A model generated the notes under the pieces. That model ran no database searches. It was not told where the DNA came from and saw only the letters and a program-made list of their open reading frames with translations. Source: Stagnimonas aquatica (GTDB lineage Bacteria > Pseudomonadota > Gammaproteobacteria > Nevskiales > Nevskiaceae). Taken from it: a DNA stretch of 64,000 nucleotides. The stretch spans positions 248,001 to 312,000 of the forward strand of contig NZ_RJVO01000004.1 in the NCBI RefSeq assembly GCF_003730135.1, written 5' to 3'. Positions within the stretch are counted from its first letter, which is position 1. The number at the start of each line of letters is the position of its first letter. This document shows, one piece after another, positions 42,879 to 54,915 of this stretch. The translations under genes were made by a program, and so were the position numbers.

Positions 42879-43622
42879 ATGCAGATTTCCTATCAAGGCC
42901 AGGTCGCCCTGGTCACCGGCGCCTCGCGTGGTATCGGCCGCGCCATCGCGCTCGCGCTGGCGCAGGCAGGCGCCACGGTGATCGGCACCGCCACCAGCGA
43001 ATCCGGCGCGGCGGCGATCAGCGAGGCGCTGGCGCCCTACGGCGGCGAAGGCCGCGTGCTGGACGTGCGCGACGGCGCCGCCACCGAGGGATTGGTGGAG
43101 GCCATTGCCAAGGACAAGGGCGCCATCGCCATCCTGGTCAACAACGCCGGCGTCACCCGCGACACTCTGCTGATGCGGATGAAGGACGAGGACTGGGCGC
43201 AGGTGATCGACACCGACCTCAGCGCGGTGTTCCGGCTCAGCCGCGCGGTGCTGCGCGGGATGATGAAGGCGCGCTACGGCCGCATCGTCTCCGTGGGTTC
43301 GGTGGTGGGCCTGATGGGCAATGCCGGCCAGGCCAACTACTGCGCGGCCAAGGCCGGTCTGATCGGCTTCTCGAAGTCGCTGGCGCGCGAGATCGGCTCA
43401 CGTGGCATCACCGTCAACGTCGTCGCGCCCGGCTTCATCGACACCGACATGACCAAGGCCCTGCCCGAGGCCGCGCGCGGCGCGCTGCTGGAGCAGGTGC
43501 CGGCCGGTCGTCTCGGCGCGCCGGAAGACATCGCGGCGGCGGTCTGCTTCCTGGCCTCGCCGGCCGCCAGCTACATCACCGGCGAAACCCTGCAGGTGAA
43601 CGGCGGCATGTACATGCAATAG
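42879..43622 (+). CDS. fabG: 3-oxoacyl-ACP reductase
   Basis: 247 residues, short-chain dehydrogenase/reductase fold. NADPH site VTGASRGIGRAIALAL, NNAGVTRD, catalytic Ser in VSVGSVVG and YxxxK in YCAAKAGLIGF. C-terminal GETLQVNGGMYMQ is typical of FabG. Reduces 3-oxoacyl-ACP in fatty acid elongation. GGGAG in the fabD end serves as ribosome site. Confidence 0.96.
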   Translation: MQISYQGQVALVTGASRGIGRAIALALAQAGATVIGTATSESGAAAISEALAPYGGEGRVLDVRDGAATEGLVEAIAKDKGAIAILVNNAGVTRDTLLMRMKDEDWAQVIDTDLSAVFRLSRAVLRGMMKARYGRIVSVGSVVGLMGNAGQANYCAAKAGLIGFSKSLAREIGSRGITVNVVAPGFIDTDMTKALPEAARGALLEQVPAGRLGAPEDIAAAVCFLASPAASYITGETLQVNGGMYMQ

Positions 43623-43768
43623 TTTCGCCGGGGCCGTCGTCGGCCGCGCGTTTGCCCCTATAGTGGATGCTGCATTGCAACAGCTGTACCCGGACCTGGG
43701 TGGCGACCGTCACAAACCATCGCTTAGAATCCGCCCGCCACAACGAACCGAGGCTTTAAGGAGCCGAC

Positions 43769-44014
43769 ATGAGTAGCTTGGAAGAAAAAGTCAAGAAGAT
43801 CATCGCTGAACAGCTCTCCGTGAGCGAAGACCAGATCAAGCCGGAATCCGCTTTTGTGGAAGACCTCGGCGCCGATTCCCTCGACACCGTCGAGCTGGTG
43901 ATGGCGCTGGAAGAAGAGTTTGAAATCGACATCCCCGACGAAGAAGCGGAAAAGATCCGCACCTTCCAGGACGTGCTGAACTACATCAAGACCCACGCCA
44001 GCTCGGCGTCCTGA
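43769..44014 (+). CDS. acpP: Acyl carrier protein
   Basis: 81 residues, strongly acidic. The phosphopantetheine serine is in [20 protein letters not shown] near residue 37. Carries growing acyl chains for fatty acid synthesis. AAGGAG precedes the ATG. Its codon usage looks that of a highly expressed gene. The 146-base gap after fabG probably holds its own promoter, but no clear box is assigned. Confidence 0.98.
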   Translation: MSSLEEKVKKIIAEQLSVSEDQIKPESAFVEDLGADSLDTVELVMALEEEFEIDIPDEEAEKIRTFQDVLNYIKTHASSAS

Positions 44015-44063
44015 GGCTCCCCGGCCTCGCTGTACTCCCTCCCCGATTTCACGGACTGCACGC

Positions 44064-45305
44064 ATGACGCGCCGCCGCGTGGTGGTGACGGGTCTTGGTG
44101 TTGTTTCCCCGGTCGGGTCCTCCGTGGACCTGGCCTGGGCCAACATCCTTGCCGGTAAATCCGGCATTGTCCCGATCACCCATTACGATGTTTCCGCCTA
44201 CACCACCAAGTTCGCGGGTCTGGTCTCGCCGGACTTCAAGGCGGAGGAATGGATGGGAGTGAAGGAACTCCGCAAGACGGATCCCTTCATTCATTACGGA
44301 GTCGCGGCGGCCAAACAGGCCCTGCGCGACTCCGGACTTGAAATTACCGACGCCAATCGTGAGCGCATCGCGGTCACGATTGGCTCTGGCATCGGCGGCA
44401 TCGGTTCCATCGAGGACGAATGCCGCGCGCTGCACGAGAAGGGGCCGAAGCGGGTATCGCCGTTCTTCGTCCCCAGCTCGATCATCAACATGGTCGCCGG
44501 CTACGTCTCCATCGAGATGGGCATCACCGGCGGCAGTTTCGCCACTGTCTCCGCCTGCACCACCGCCGCGCATTCCATCGGCATGGCGCACCGGATGATC
44601 AGCTACGGCGACGCCGAGGTGGTGGTCGCCGGTGGCGCCGAGTGCGGCTCCGCGCCGGCCGGCATGGCCGGCTTCTGCCAGGCGCGGGCGCTGTCCACCC
44701 GCAACGACGATCCCACCCGCGCCAGCCGGCCGTTCGACAAGGACCGCGATGGTTTCGTGCTCGGCGACGGTGCCGGCGTGCTGGTGCTGGAGGAATACGA
44801 GTTCGCCAAGGCCCGTGGTGCCCGCATCTACGCGGAGCTGATCGGCTTTGGCATGTCTTCCGATGCTTACCACATCACCCTGCCACCGGAAGACGGCAAC
44901 GGCGCCCGTCGCGCCATGCAGGGCGCGATGAAGGATGCCGGCCTCAACCCCGAGCAGGTCGATTACGTCAATGCCCATGGCACCTCGACGCCGGCCGGCG
45001 ACGGCGCCGAGACCACGGCGGTGAAGGCGGCCTTCGGCGACCATGCCCGCAAGCTGCCGGTGTCCTCGACCAAGTCGATGACCGGGCACCTGCTCGGCGC
45101 TGCTGGCGGCATCGAGGCGGTGTTCTCGATCCTCGCCATCCGCGATCAGGTGCTACCGCCGACCATCAACCTCGACAACCCCAGCGAGGGTTGCGACCTG
45201 GACTACGTGCCGCACACGGCGCGCCCGGCCAAGGTCGAGGTGGTGCTTTCCAACTCCTTCGGGTTCGGCGGCACCAACGGCACCCTGGCGTTCCGTCGGC
45301 TCTAG
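44064..45305 (+). CDS. fabF: 3-oxoacyl-ACP synthase II
   Basis: 413 residues. Condensing enzyme with catalytic Cys in [12 protein letters not shown] near residue 164, and His residues in [11 protein letters not shown] and [12 protein letters not shown]. It extends acyl-ACP with malonyl-ACP, including palmitoleoyl to vaccenoyl. Its stop overlaps the GTG start of pabB by one base. Confidence 0.97.
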   Translation: MTRRRVVVTGLGVVSPVGSSVDLAWANILAGKSGIVPITHYDVSAYTTKFAGLVSPDFKAEEWMGVKELRKTDPFIHYGVAAAKQALRDSGLEITDANRERIAVTIGSGIGGIGSIEDECRALHEKGPKRVSPFFVPSSIINMVAGYVSIEMGITGGSFATVSACTTAAHSIGMAHRMISYGDAEVVVAGGAECGSAPAGMAGFCQARALSTRNDDPTRASRPFDKDRDGFVLGDGAGVLVLEEYEFAKARGARIYAELIGFGMSSDAYHITLPPEDGNGARRAMQGAMKDAGLNPEQVDYVNAHGTSTPAGDGAETTAVKAAFGDHARKLPVSSTKSMTGHLLGAAGGIEAVFSILAIRDQVLPPTINLDNPSEGCDLDYVPHTARPAKVEVVLSNSFGFGGTNGTLAFRRL

Positions 45306-46639
45306 TGGCGCAACACGCCGAGCTTCCAGGAACGCCCGATCTTCTAGCCCTGCACGAGCGGAACCCGGAGCGGTATCCCTTCCTGCTCGAAAGCGTCGCC
45401 GGCCATCCCACCTCCGGCCGCTACGATCTGCTGTTCGCGTTTCCGCAGTGGCAATCGGCCGAGACGCTGGAGGACAGTCCGGACTTCTTCCGCAAACTTT
45501 CGGAACTCAGCGCCGCCGTTGGCGAGGATGCCGAGGATCACGGCCTGCCGTTCGCCGGCGGCTGGTTCCTGTTCCTGGCCTACGAGGCAGCGCGCTACAT
45601 CGAGCCGGGCCTGCGCCTGCCGTCGGCACCACAGGCCCTGCCGACCGCGCTGGCGGTGCGCTGCCCGGCGGCGATCATCGTGGATCGCGAGCGCGGCATC
45701 AGCCACTGCCTGAGCGAAAGCGGCGCCGAACTGGCGACCTTGCTCGCCGACCTGCGGGTGCCGGAGCCGGTCGCGGCGCTGCCCGAGGGAGCGCTGGTCG
45801 AGACGGTGCGCGAGGAAGACCCCGAGCGGCATTTGTCCGGAGTCCGCCGGGTGCTCGACTATCTGCGCGCCGGCGATACCTTCCAGATCAATCTGTCCCG
45901 CGCCTGGCGAGCCCGACTGAAGCCGGGCGTCGGCATTGGCCAGCTCTATCGCAGCCTGCGCAGCCGCAACCCGGCGCCGTTCGCCGGCCTGGCGCGCATG
46001 GGCTCCAGCACCGTGCTGAGTTCCTCGCCGGAGCGCTTGATCGCCATCGAGAACGTGGACGGCAGGCGGCGTGCGCAGACGCGCCCGATTGCCGGCACCC
46101 GGCCGCGCTCCGAGCGGGCCGGCGAGGACGCAGCCCTGCGCCAGCAACTGATCGGCAGCCTCAAGGAGCGCGCCGAGCACGTGATGCTGATCGACCTCGA
46201 ACGCAACGATCTCGGGCGCGTCTGCGAGCCGGGCAGCATCGAGGTCAGCGAGCTGATGACCGTGGAGAGCTATGCCCACGTCCACCACATCGTCTCCAAT
46301 GTGCGCGGCTGGCTGCGTCCGGACGTCGGCCCCGGCGAGGCGATTGCTGCGGTGTTTCCCGGCGGCACCATCACCGGCTGCCCGAAGGTGCGCTCGATGG
46401 AGATCATCGCCGAGCTGGAGGGCGAGGGGCGTGGCGCCTACACCGGTGCGATGGGCTATCTGTCGCGCTCCGGCCGGCTCGATCTCAACATCCTGATCCG
46501 CAGCCTGGTGGTCGCCGATGGCGAGGTGAGCCTGCGCGCCGGTGGCGGCATCGTCGCCGACTCCACGCCGGAGGCCGAACTGGCCGAGACCCGTGCCAAG
46601 GCCAAGGGCCTGCTGCGCGCGCTGGGGGTGGCGGCATGA
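45305..46639 (+). CDS. pabB: Aminodeoxychorismate synthase component I
   Basis: 444 residues from a GTG that overlaps the fabF stop. The chorismate-binding C-terminal domain is complete: SSSPERLIAIE, HVMLIDLERNDLGRV, FPGGTITGCPKVRSMEII and YTGAMGYLSRSG. It makes 4-amino-4-deoxychorismate for folate. The motif at 261-265 is PIAGT, whereas E. coli PabB has PIKGT with its catalytic lysine; PIAGT is the TrpE version, so TrpE-like activity is an alternative. The coupled pabC downstream favours PabB. No glutaminase subunit (PabA) is adjacent. Confidence 0.85.
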   Translation: MAQHAELPGTPDLLALHERNPERYPFLLESVAGHPTSGRYDLLFAFPQWQSAETLEDSPDFFRKLSELSAAVGEDAEDHGLPFAGGWFLFLAYEAARYIEPGLRLPSAPQALPTALAVRCPAAIIVDRERGISHCLSESGAELATLLADLRVPEPVAALPEGALVETVREEDPERHLSGVRRVLDYLRAGDTFQINLSRAWRARLKPGVGIGQLYRSLRSRNPAPFAGLARMGSSTVLSSSPERLIAIENVDGRRRAQTRPIAGTRPRSERAGEDAALRQQLIGSLKERAEHVMLIDLERNDLGRVCEPGSIEVSELMTVESYAHVHHIVSNVRGWLRPDVGPGEAIAAVFPGGTITGCPKVRSMEIIAELEGEGRGAYTGAMGYLSRSGRLDLNILIRSLVVADGEVSLRAGGGIVADSTPEAELAETRAKAKGLLRALGVAA

Positions 46640-47487
46640 CGCCCGACCTGCCGCGCGAGGTGGTGGCCCTGGTCAACGGCGGGCCGCCGGGCACCGCCAT
46701 CCTCACCAGCCGGGCGCTGCATTACGGCGACGGTGTGTTCCGCACCCTGCTGCGCCACGAAGGCCGCTGGCTGGACTTCGACCGCCACTACGTGAAGCTG
46801 GTGCACGACTGCCGGGCACTGGAACTCGATCCGCCGCATGTCGGCCAGCTGGAAGCCGAGCTGGAGGCGCTGGGCGGTGGCCGCGCGCAGCCGGTGGTCG
46901 GCAAGATCATCCTCGCCCGTGCCGGCGGTGGCCGTGGCTACACGCCGACCACCCGCCAGTGCGACCGCATCCTGCTGCGCTATCCGGCGCCGCGTTTCCC
47001 GGCCAGCCACTGGAGCGAGGGCGTCAACGCCATCCGCTCGACCGTGATGCTGGCGGCGCAGCCCCGGCTGGCCGGGGTCAAGCACCTCAACCGGCTGGAG
47101 AACGTCCTCGCCGCGCGCGGCTGGCCGTCCGGCGTGCAGGAGGCCTTGATGTGCGATGCCGCCGGCAATCTCGTCTGCGGCACCCGCAGCAACCTGTTCT
47201 GGGTGGAGCCGGGCCGTCTGTGCACGCCCAAGCTCGCTCACTGCGGCGTCAGCGGCCTGATGCGGGCGCGGGTGCTGGAACTGGCGCGCAGCCTGGGCCT
47301 GCCGGTGGACAGCGTCGAGGCGCCGGTCGAACGCCTGCGCGCGGCGCGCGAGGCCTTCATCACCAACAGCCTGATCGGGCTCTGGCCGCTGCGCCGGTTC
47401 GACGATCACGACTTCGGGGCGCCGGGGACGGTCAGCCTGCGCCTGCAGCAGGGGCTGGCGCACCCGGCGCTGCTGGACAGCCCCTGA
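46636..47487 (+). CDS. pabC: Aminodeoxychorismate lyase
   Basis: 283 residues, fold type IV PLP enzyme. ALHYGDGVFRTLL at the N-terminus, PLP lysine in VKHLNRLENVLA near residue 155, and TRSNLFWV and FITNSLIGLWPL at the C-terminus. It releases pyruvate from aminodeoxychorismate to give p-aminobenzoate for folate. Start overlaps the pabB stop (ATGA). Confidence 0.93.
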   Translation: MTPDLPREVVALVNGGPPGTAILTSRALHYGDGVFRTLLRHEGRWLDFDRHYVKLVHDCRALELDPPHVGQLEAELEALGGGRAQPVVGKIILARAGGGRGYTPTTRQCDRILLRYPAPRFPASHWSEGVNAIRSTVMLAAQPRLAGVKHLNRLENVLAARGWPSGVQEALMCDAAGNLVCGTRSNLFWVEPGRLCTPKLAHCGVSGLMRARVLELARSLGLPVDSVEAPVERLRAAREAFITNSLIGLWPLRRFDDHDFGAPGTVSLRLQQGLAHPALLDSP

Positions 47488-47527
47488 TGCTGTCGTTTTC
47501 CGCCCACCTCCTGCTAAGGTTTGCCGC

Positions 47528-50204
<2,677 letters not shown>

Positions 50205-50248
50205 TCTCGAATCACATCTCGCAGCAACGACCAGAAATCTCCTCCCCA

Positions 50249-50608
50249 ATGAGCACCCCCGCGCGACCTGGCGGCCAGCCCGGCATCCTCACGCTCAACA
50301 TCAAGGACAAGAGCGCGCTCTACGTCGCCTACATGCCCTTCGTGAAGAACGGCGGCCTGTTCATCCCCACCGAGAAGCAATACAAGCTCGGCGACGAGGT
50401 GTTCATCCTGCTGACGCTGATGGATTCCGCCGAGCGCCTGCCGGTGGCCGGCAAGGTGGTCTGGGTGACGCCGCGCGGTGCCCAGAACAAGCGTCAGCAG
50501 GGCATCGGCGTGCAGTTCTCCAGCCAGGACGCCGGCGCCACCCAGAAGAAGATCGAGGCCCTGCTGGCCGGCGCCCTGGGCGCCGATAGGCCGACCCACA
50601 CGATGTGA
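50249..50608 (+). CDS. pilZ: PilZ-domain type IV pilus assembly protein
   Basis: 119 residues. ILTLNIKDKSALYVAYMPFV and NGGLFIPTEKQYKLGDEVFI match the canonical PilZ of Pseudomonas and Xanthomonas. The RxxxR arm for c-di-GMP binding is missing, as in that subgroup, where PilZ acts in pilus biogenesis by contacting PilB and FimX. It follows holB in its usual position. No tatD follows; it converges on the cNMP/rhodanese gene 25 bases away. Confidence 0.9.
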   Translation: MSTPARPGGQPGILTLNIKDKSALYVAYMPFVKNGGLFIPTEKQYKLGDEVFILLTLMDSAERLPVAGKVVWVTPRGAQNKRQQGIGVQFSSQDAGATQKKIEALLAGALGADRPTHTM

Positions 50609-50633
50609 TCGGTGGCCCGGACCGCCGCCAGGC

Positions 50634-51674
50634 TCAGAGCCTGGGCGGCAGGCCGCCGTCGAGGGTGTAGGCGTTGTAGCCCTTCTGGGTGAGCACGAAC
50701 ACCGCTACCGAGGAGCGGCGACCGGAATCGCAGCAGGTGATGTAGCAGCGGTTGCGGTCCAGTAGCGCCAGCTTCATGCGCAGCATGAACAAGGGGATGT
50801 TCAGCGCTCCGGGCAGGGGCTGGGCCTGCACTTCGCTGGGCATGCGCACGTCCAGCCACTGCGCCTCTCCGGCGGCGACCATGCGCTGGGCCTGGTCGAA
50901 CTTCAGCTTGCGCGACAAGGGCTCGTTGAGCAGGGCGCGGAAATCGCTCTTCGAGAGTCGCGTGAGCTTGCCGCCGGTGAGCATGGTGACGGTGGCATTG
51001 CGTGGGTCGTCGGAGATCAGCGCCTCCTCGCCGAAGCAGGAGCCGGCCTCCAGCTCGGCCAGTCGCACAGGCTTCTGGTTGGGCGCCTCGCGGGTGACCA
51101 TGCAGCGGCCTTCGGTGATGACGTAGAAGTAGTCGCCCGCTTCACCCTGCTTGAGCACCACCTGGCCAGCCTCGACCTCGACCGGCTGCATGCGCAGGAA
51201 CATCGCCTGCAAGTTGGCCGGCGGCACGCTCTGGAAGATCGGCATCTGCAGCAGCCGGGTCATCCAGTCGCCTGCGTCGTCCGGCTGGCTGCCGAGTTCC
51301 TCGACCTCGAACTTGCCGGTCTGATCCCAGGTCAGCATTACGTCCAGCAGGCTGGCATCGACCGCCAGCAGACGGGCGTTGCCGAGCGCGCGCGCCGCCA
51401 CCTTGCGCGGCGACTGATGGGCGATACGGTGGGCGGCTTCGGGGCTGCCGGCGACCAGACGGGCGAGTGGCCGGCCGCTGGCGTCTTCCAGTTGCACTTC
51501 GCCGGAGAGCAGGTACAGCGCCTTGCTGGCGCTTTCGCCGACCCGGAACAGCAGATCTCCGGCGGCGACCTCGCCGATGCTGGCAGTCTTCGCCAGTCGT
51601 GACTGGCTGTCCGACTTCAAGGCATTGAGCGGCACCAGCGTGGCGAACAGGGCTGGGCTGACAAGCTCCGACAT
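50634..51674 (-). CDS. Double cyclic-nucleotide-binding domain and rhodanese protein
   Basis: 346 residues from ATG 51674. Residues about 10-120 form a first cNMP-like barrel without a good phosphate cassette. Residues about 130-245 form a second with an intact cassette GSCFGEEALISDDPRNATVT. Residues about 250-346 are a rhodanese domain with active-site loop CCDSGRRSS. There is no HTH, membrane segment or kinase. It presumably links nucleotide binding to sulfur transfer or to a persulfide/phosphatase-like loop; the role is unknown. Monocistronic. Confidence 0.85.
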   Translation of the reverse strand: MSELVSPALFATLVPLNALKSDSQSRLAKTASIGEVAAGDLLFRVGESASKALYLLSGEVQLEDASGRPLARLVAGSPEAAHRIAHQSPRKVAARALGNARLLAVDASLLDVMLTWDQTGKFEVEELGSQPDDAGDWMTRLLQMPIFQSVPPANLQAMFLRMQPVEVEAGQVVLKQGEAGDYFYVITEGRCMVTREAPNQKPVRLAELEAGSCFGEEALISDDPRNATVTMLTGGKLTRLSKSDFRALLNEPLSRKLKFDQAQRMVAAGEAQWLDVRMPSEVQAQPLPGALNIPLFMLRMKLALLDRNRCYITCCDSGRRSSVAVFVLTQKGYNAYTLDGGLPPRL

Positions 51675-51751
51675 CGTGCGATCCCTAGTCTCTATTGGGT
51701 CCCTGCGGGTTGGTCGGAACGATAACACGCCGACCTAGTGCGGCTGGACCC

Positions 51752-52204
51752 TTATTCGATCACCCGCCGGGCGCCGGCATAGCGCTTCTGGAACCAGGGC
51801 ACGTCGATGCGGGTGGCGCGTACCGCGCCGCCGCTGACGGGTGCGTGTACGGCCTCACCGTCGCCGAGATAGATCACCACATGGCTGGGATCGCGCTTGC
51901 CATCCTCGAAGCGGTAGAACAGCAGGTCGCCGCTGCGGGCCTCGTCGCGGTCGATGGCATCGCCGCTGCGGTAGAGGTCGAGCGTGCTGCGCGGCAGCTT
52001 GATGCCGGCGCGGCCGTAGACATAGCCGACCAGTCCGGAGCAGTCGAAAGCGTCCGGCCCCCGGCCGCCGTAGCGGTAGGGCTTGCCGACCTGCGCCAGG
52101 GCATCGACGCGGATTGCCTGCCTGAGCGCGCGTTCCTCGCCGGGTGGCCGCGAGGCGCAAGCGGTCAGCAAGGCGAGCAGCAGCAGAGGCCAGGCGGCTC
52201 GCAT
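51752..52204 (-). CDS. NlpC/P60 family cell-wall peptidase, lipoprotein
   Basis: 150 residues. Lipoprotein signal with lipobox LLTAC (Cys near residue 16). NlpC/P60 catalytic residues are present: Cys in AFDCSGLVGYVY, His in SHVVIYLG, third position His in AVHAP. Such enzymes cut gamma-D-Glu-DAP bonds in murein peptides, in line with E. coli MepS/NlpC. Its ATG overlaps the stop of the GST gene upstream. Confidence 0.93.
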   Translation of the reverse strand: MRAAWPLLLLALLTACASRPPGEERALRQAIRVDALAQVGKPYRYGGRGPDAFDCSGLVGYVYGRAGIKLPRSTLDLYRSGDAIDRDEARSGDLLFYRFEDGKRDPSHVVIYLGDGEAVHAPVSGGAVRATRIDVPWFQKRYAGARRVIE

Positions 52205-52821
52205 CAGATCGTGCTGCCGGGTGGTGCGGTGCGCTGCATGGAGGGGCGCTGGCTGAAGCCGGCATACCAGGCGGCGAGGGCGGGGCGGCCCTCACGCCAT
52301 TGCAGTTCGGGGAAGCGGAAGTCGAGATAGCCCAGGGCGCAGCCGACGCTGATCTCGGTGGTGCTGGGTTGCTCGCTGAGCAGGCCGGCGGCGTCCCGTT
52401 CGAGCCCGTCCAGACCGCGCAGCACGGCGGCGCGCTTGCGCTCGGTCCAGGGCTGGTGTTGCCGTTCGGGCGGACGGCGTGATTCCAGCAGCATCGCTAC
52501 CGCCGCCTCGGTGACGCCATCGGCCAGCGTCGCCCGCCGCAGCGCCGCCCAGCGCTGGCTGCCGCGCGGCAGCGAGGCGAGACCACGGCTGCGACCCATC
52601 AGGTACTCGATGATCAGATCGGAGCCGGGCAGGCATTCCCCCTTCTCGGTGACCAGGGCGGGGATCTGCGCCAGTGGATTAGCGGCCAGGAATTCCTCCG
52701 GAGGATTGAAGGGGTCCACGCCGACACGCTCTACCAGGCTGCCCAGCGCCAGTTCCTCGATGGCGACCAGCACCTTGCGCGAGAACGGCGAGGTCTTGGA
52801 GCCGTACAGCTTCATCTTCAT
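52204..52821 (-). CDS. Glutathione S-transferase family protein
   Basis: 205 residues from ATG 52821. N-terminal thioredoxin-like domain MKLYGSKTSPFSRKVLVAIE, with cis-Pro region NPLAQIPALV and GSDLIIEYL, followed by the helical C-terminal domain. The likely catalytic residue is Ser in KTSPFSRKV, as in beta/zeta or YfcF/YibF-like bacterial GSTs. Substrate unknown. Coupled with the NlpC gene, which has no evident functional link. Confidence 0.88.
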   Translation of the reverse strand: MKMKLYGSKTSPFSRKVLVAIEELALGSLVERVGVDPFNPPEEFLAANPLAQIPALVTEKGECLPGSDLIIEYLMGRSRGLASLPRGSQRWAALRRATLADGVTEAAVAMLLESRRPPERQHQPWTERKRAAVLRGLDGLERDAAGLLSEQPSTTEISVGCALGYLDFRFPELQWREGRPALAAWYAGFSQRPSMQRTAPPGSTI

Positions 52822-52925
52822 GCCGATCCGGCCTCCCTCGGCCGTGCTGTGTTGATCCTCACGCATAGTACGGCGCCCGAGGGGCTGCTCGCCTCGCCGG
52901 TTCAGGGGGGGCTTGCCGTATGCGA

Positions 52926-52955
52926 CAAAACGCCCGCCAGGGGGCTGGCGGGCGT
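52926..52955 (-). terminator. Rho-independent terminator after trxB
   Basis: Perfect 11-bp stem ACGCCCGCCAG/CTGGCGGGCGT (52930-52940 and 52945-52955), loop of four G, followed on the minus strand by TTTTG. It lies 22 bases past the trxB stop. Confidence 0.85.
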
Positions 52956-52977
52956 GGTCTTGTCGCGAAAAACCGCT

Positions 52978-54006
<1,029 letters not shown>

Positions 54007-54029
54007 TTACGGCCGACGGCCAGTCAGCC

Positions 54030-54626
54030 CTACAGCTTGCCGGCGTTCTCGGCGAGATAGCTGGCAACGCCCTCGGCGGTGGCCTTCATGCCCTGGTCGC
54101 CCTTCTTCCAGCCGGCCGGGCAGACCTCGCCGTACTCCTCGTGGAATTGCAGGGCGTCGACCAGACGCAGCATCTCGTCGACATTGCGGCCGAGCGGCAG
54201 GTTGTTGACCGTCTGGTGCTGGACGATGCCGTTCTTGTCGATCAGGAAGGAGGCGCGGAAGGCGACGCCGTCCTGGTGCTCGACGCCGTAGGCGCGGACG
54301 ATGTCGTGGTTGATGTCGGCGACGATGGGGAAGCCGACCGGGCCGATGCCGCCCTGGTTGATCGGGGTGTTGCGCCAGGCGAAATGGGTGAACTGGCTGT
54401 CGATGGAAACGCCGACCAGCTGCACGCCGCGCTCCTGGAACTCCTTCAGGCGGTGGTCATGGGCGATGATCTCGCTGGGACAGACGAAGGTGAAGTCCAG
54501 CGGCCAGAAGAACAGCACCACCGGCTTGCCGCGCAGTTCGGAAAGCCGGAACTCGCCCAGGCTGCCGTCGCCGAGCACGGCGGCGGACTTGAAGTCGGGG
54601 GCGGGACGGTTGACGAGTACGCTCAT
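54030..54626 (-). CDS. Typical 2-Cys peroxiredoxin (Prx1/AhpC type)
   Basis: 198 residues. Peroxidatic Cys in PLDFTFVCPSEIIAHDHR near residue 50 and resolving Cys in GEVCPAGWKKGD near residue 168. Distinct from the E. coli-like AhpC encoded at 57841: it is longer and of the Prx1 group usually reduced by thioredoxin, which agrees with the trxB neighbour. Degrades H2O2 and organic peroxides. The 289 bases to sppA are divergent and show no definite signal. Confidence 0.93.
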   Translation of the reverse strand: MSVLVNRPAPDFKSAAVLGDGSLGEFRLSELRGKPVVLFFWPLDFTFVCPSEIIAHDHRLKEFQERGVQLVGVSIDSQFTHFAWRNTPINQGGIGPVGFPIVADINHDIVRAYGVEHQDGVAFRASFLIDKNGIVQHQTVNNLPLGRNVDEMLRLVDALQFHEEYGEVCPAGWKKGDQGMKATAEGVASYLAENAGKL

Positions 54627-54915
54627 GGCTGGATTCCTTGGTGCGAATGCGGGTTGGCGACGGCGGTGGATCGGCGCGGGGCGGCGACTCTAGCGGACGC
54701 CGGGCAGTCTAGGAATGGGTGCCGCGACGGTCAAAGCAAGAGCGCGTATCCGCCGCATAGCGCGAGACTATGGCGTGAAGGGCTGGTTCCGCCGCGTTTG
54801 GCCCCGGCGCGAAGCCCGTTGATCCGCCCATCCCGCATAGAGCACAGCGGGCCGATTAGAACGTTCACCGGAACTCGCGTGTCATACTTTCCACTCAACT
54901 CTCCGTGATGCCTCC

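Noticed and set aside
50249-50608. PilZ protein as a c-di-GMP receptor linked to the HD-GYP system
   Set aside because: It lacks the RxxxR arm and belongs to the canonical PilZ group that does not bind c-di-GMP.
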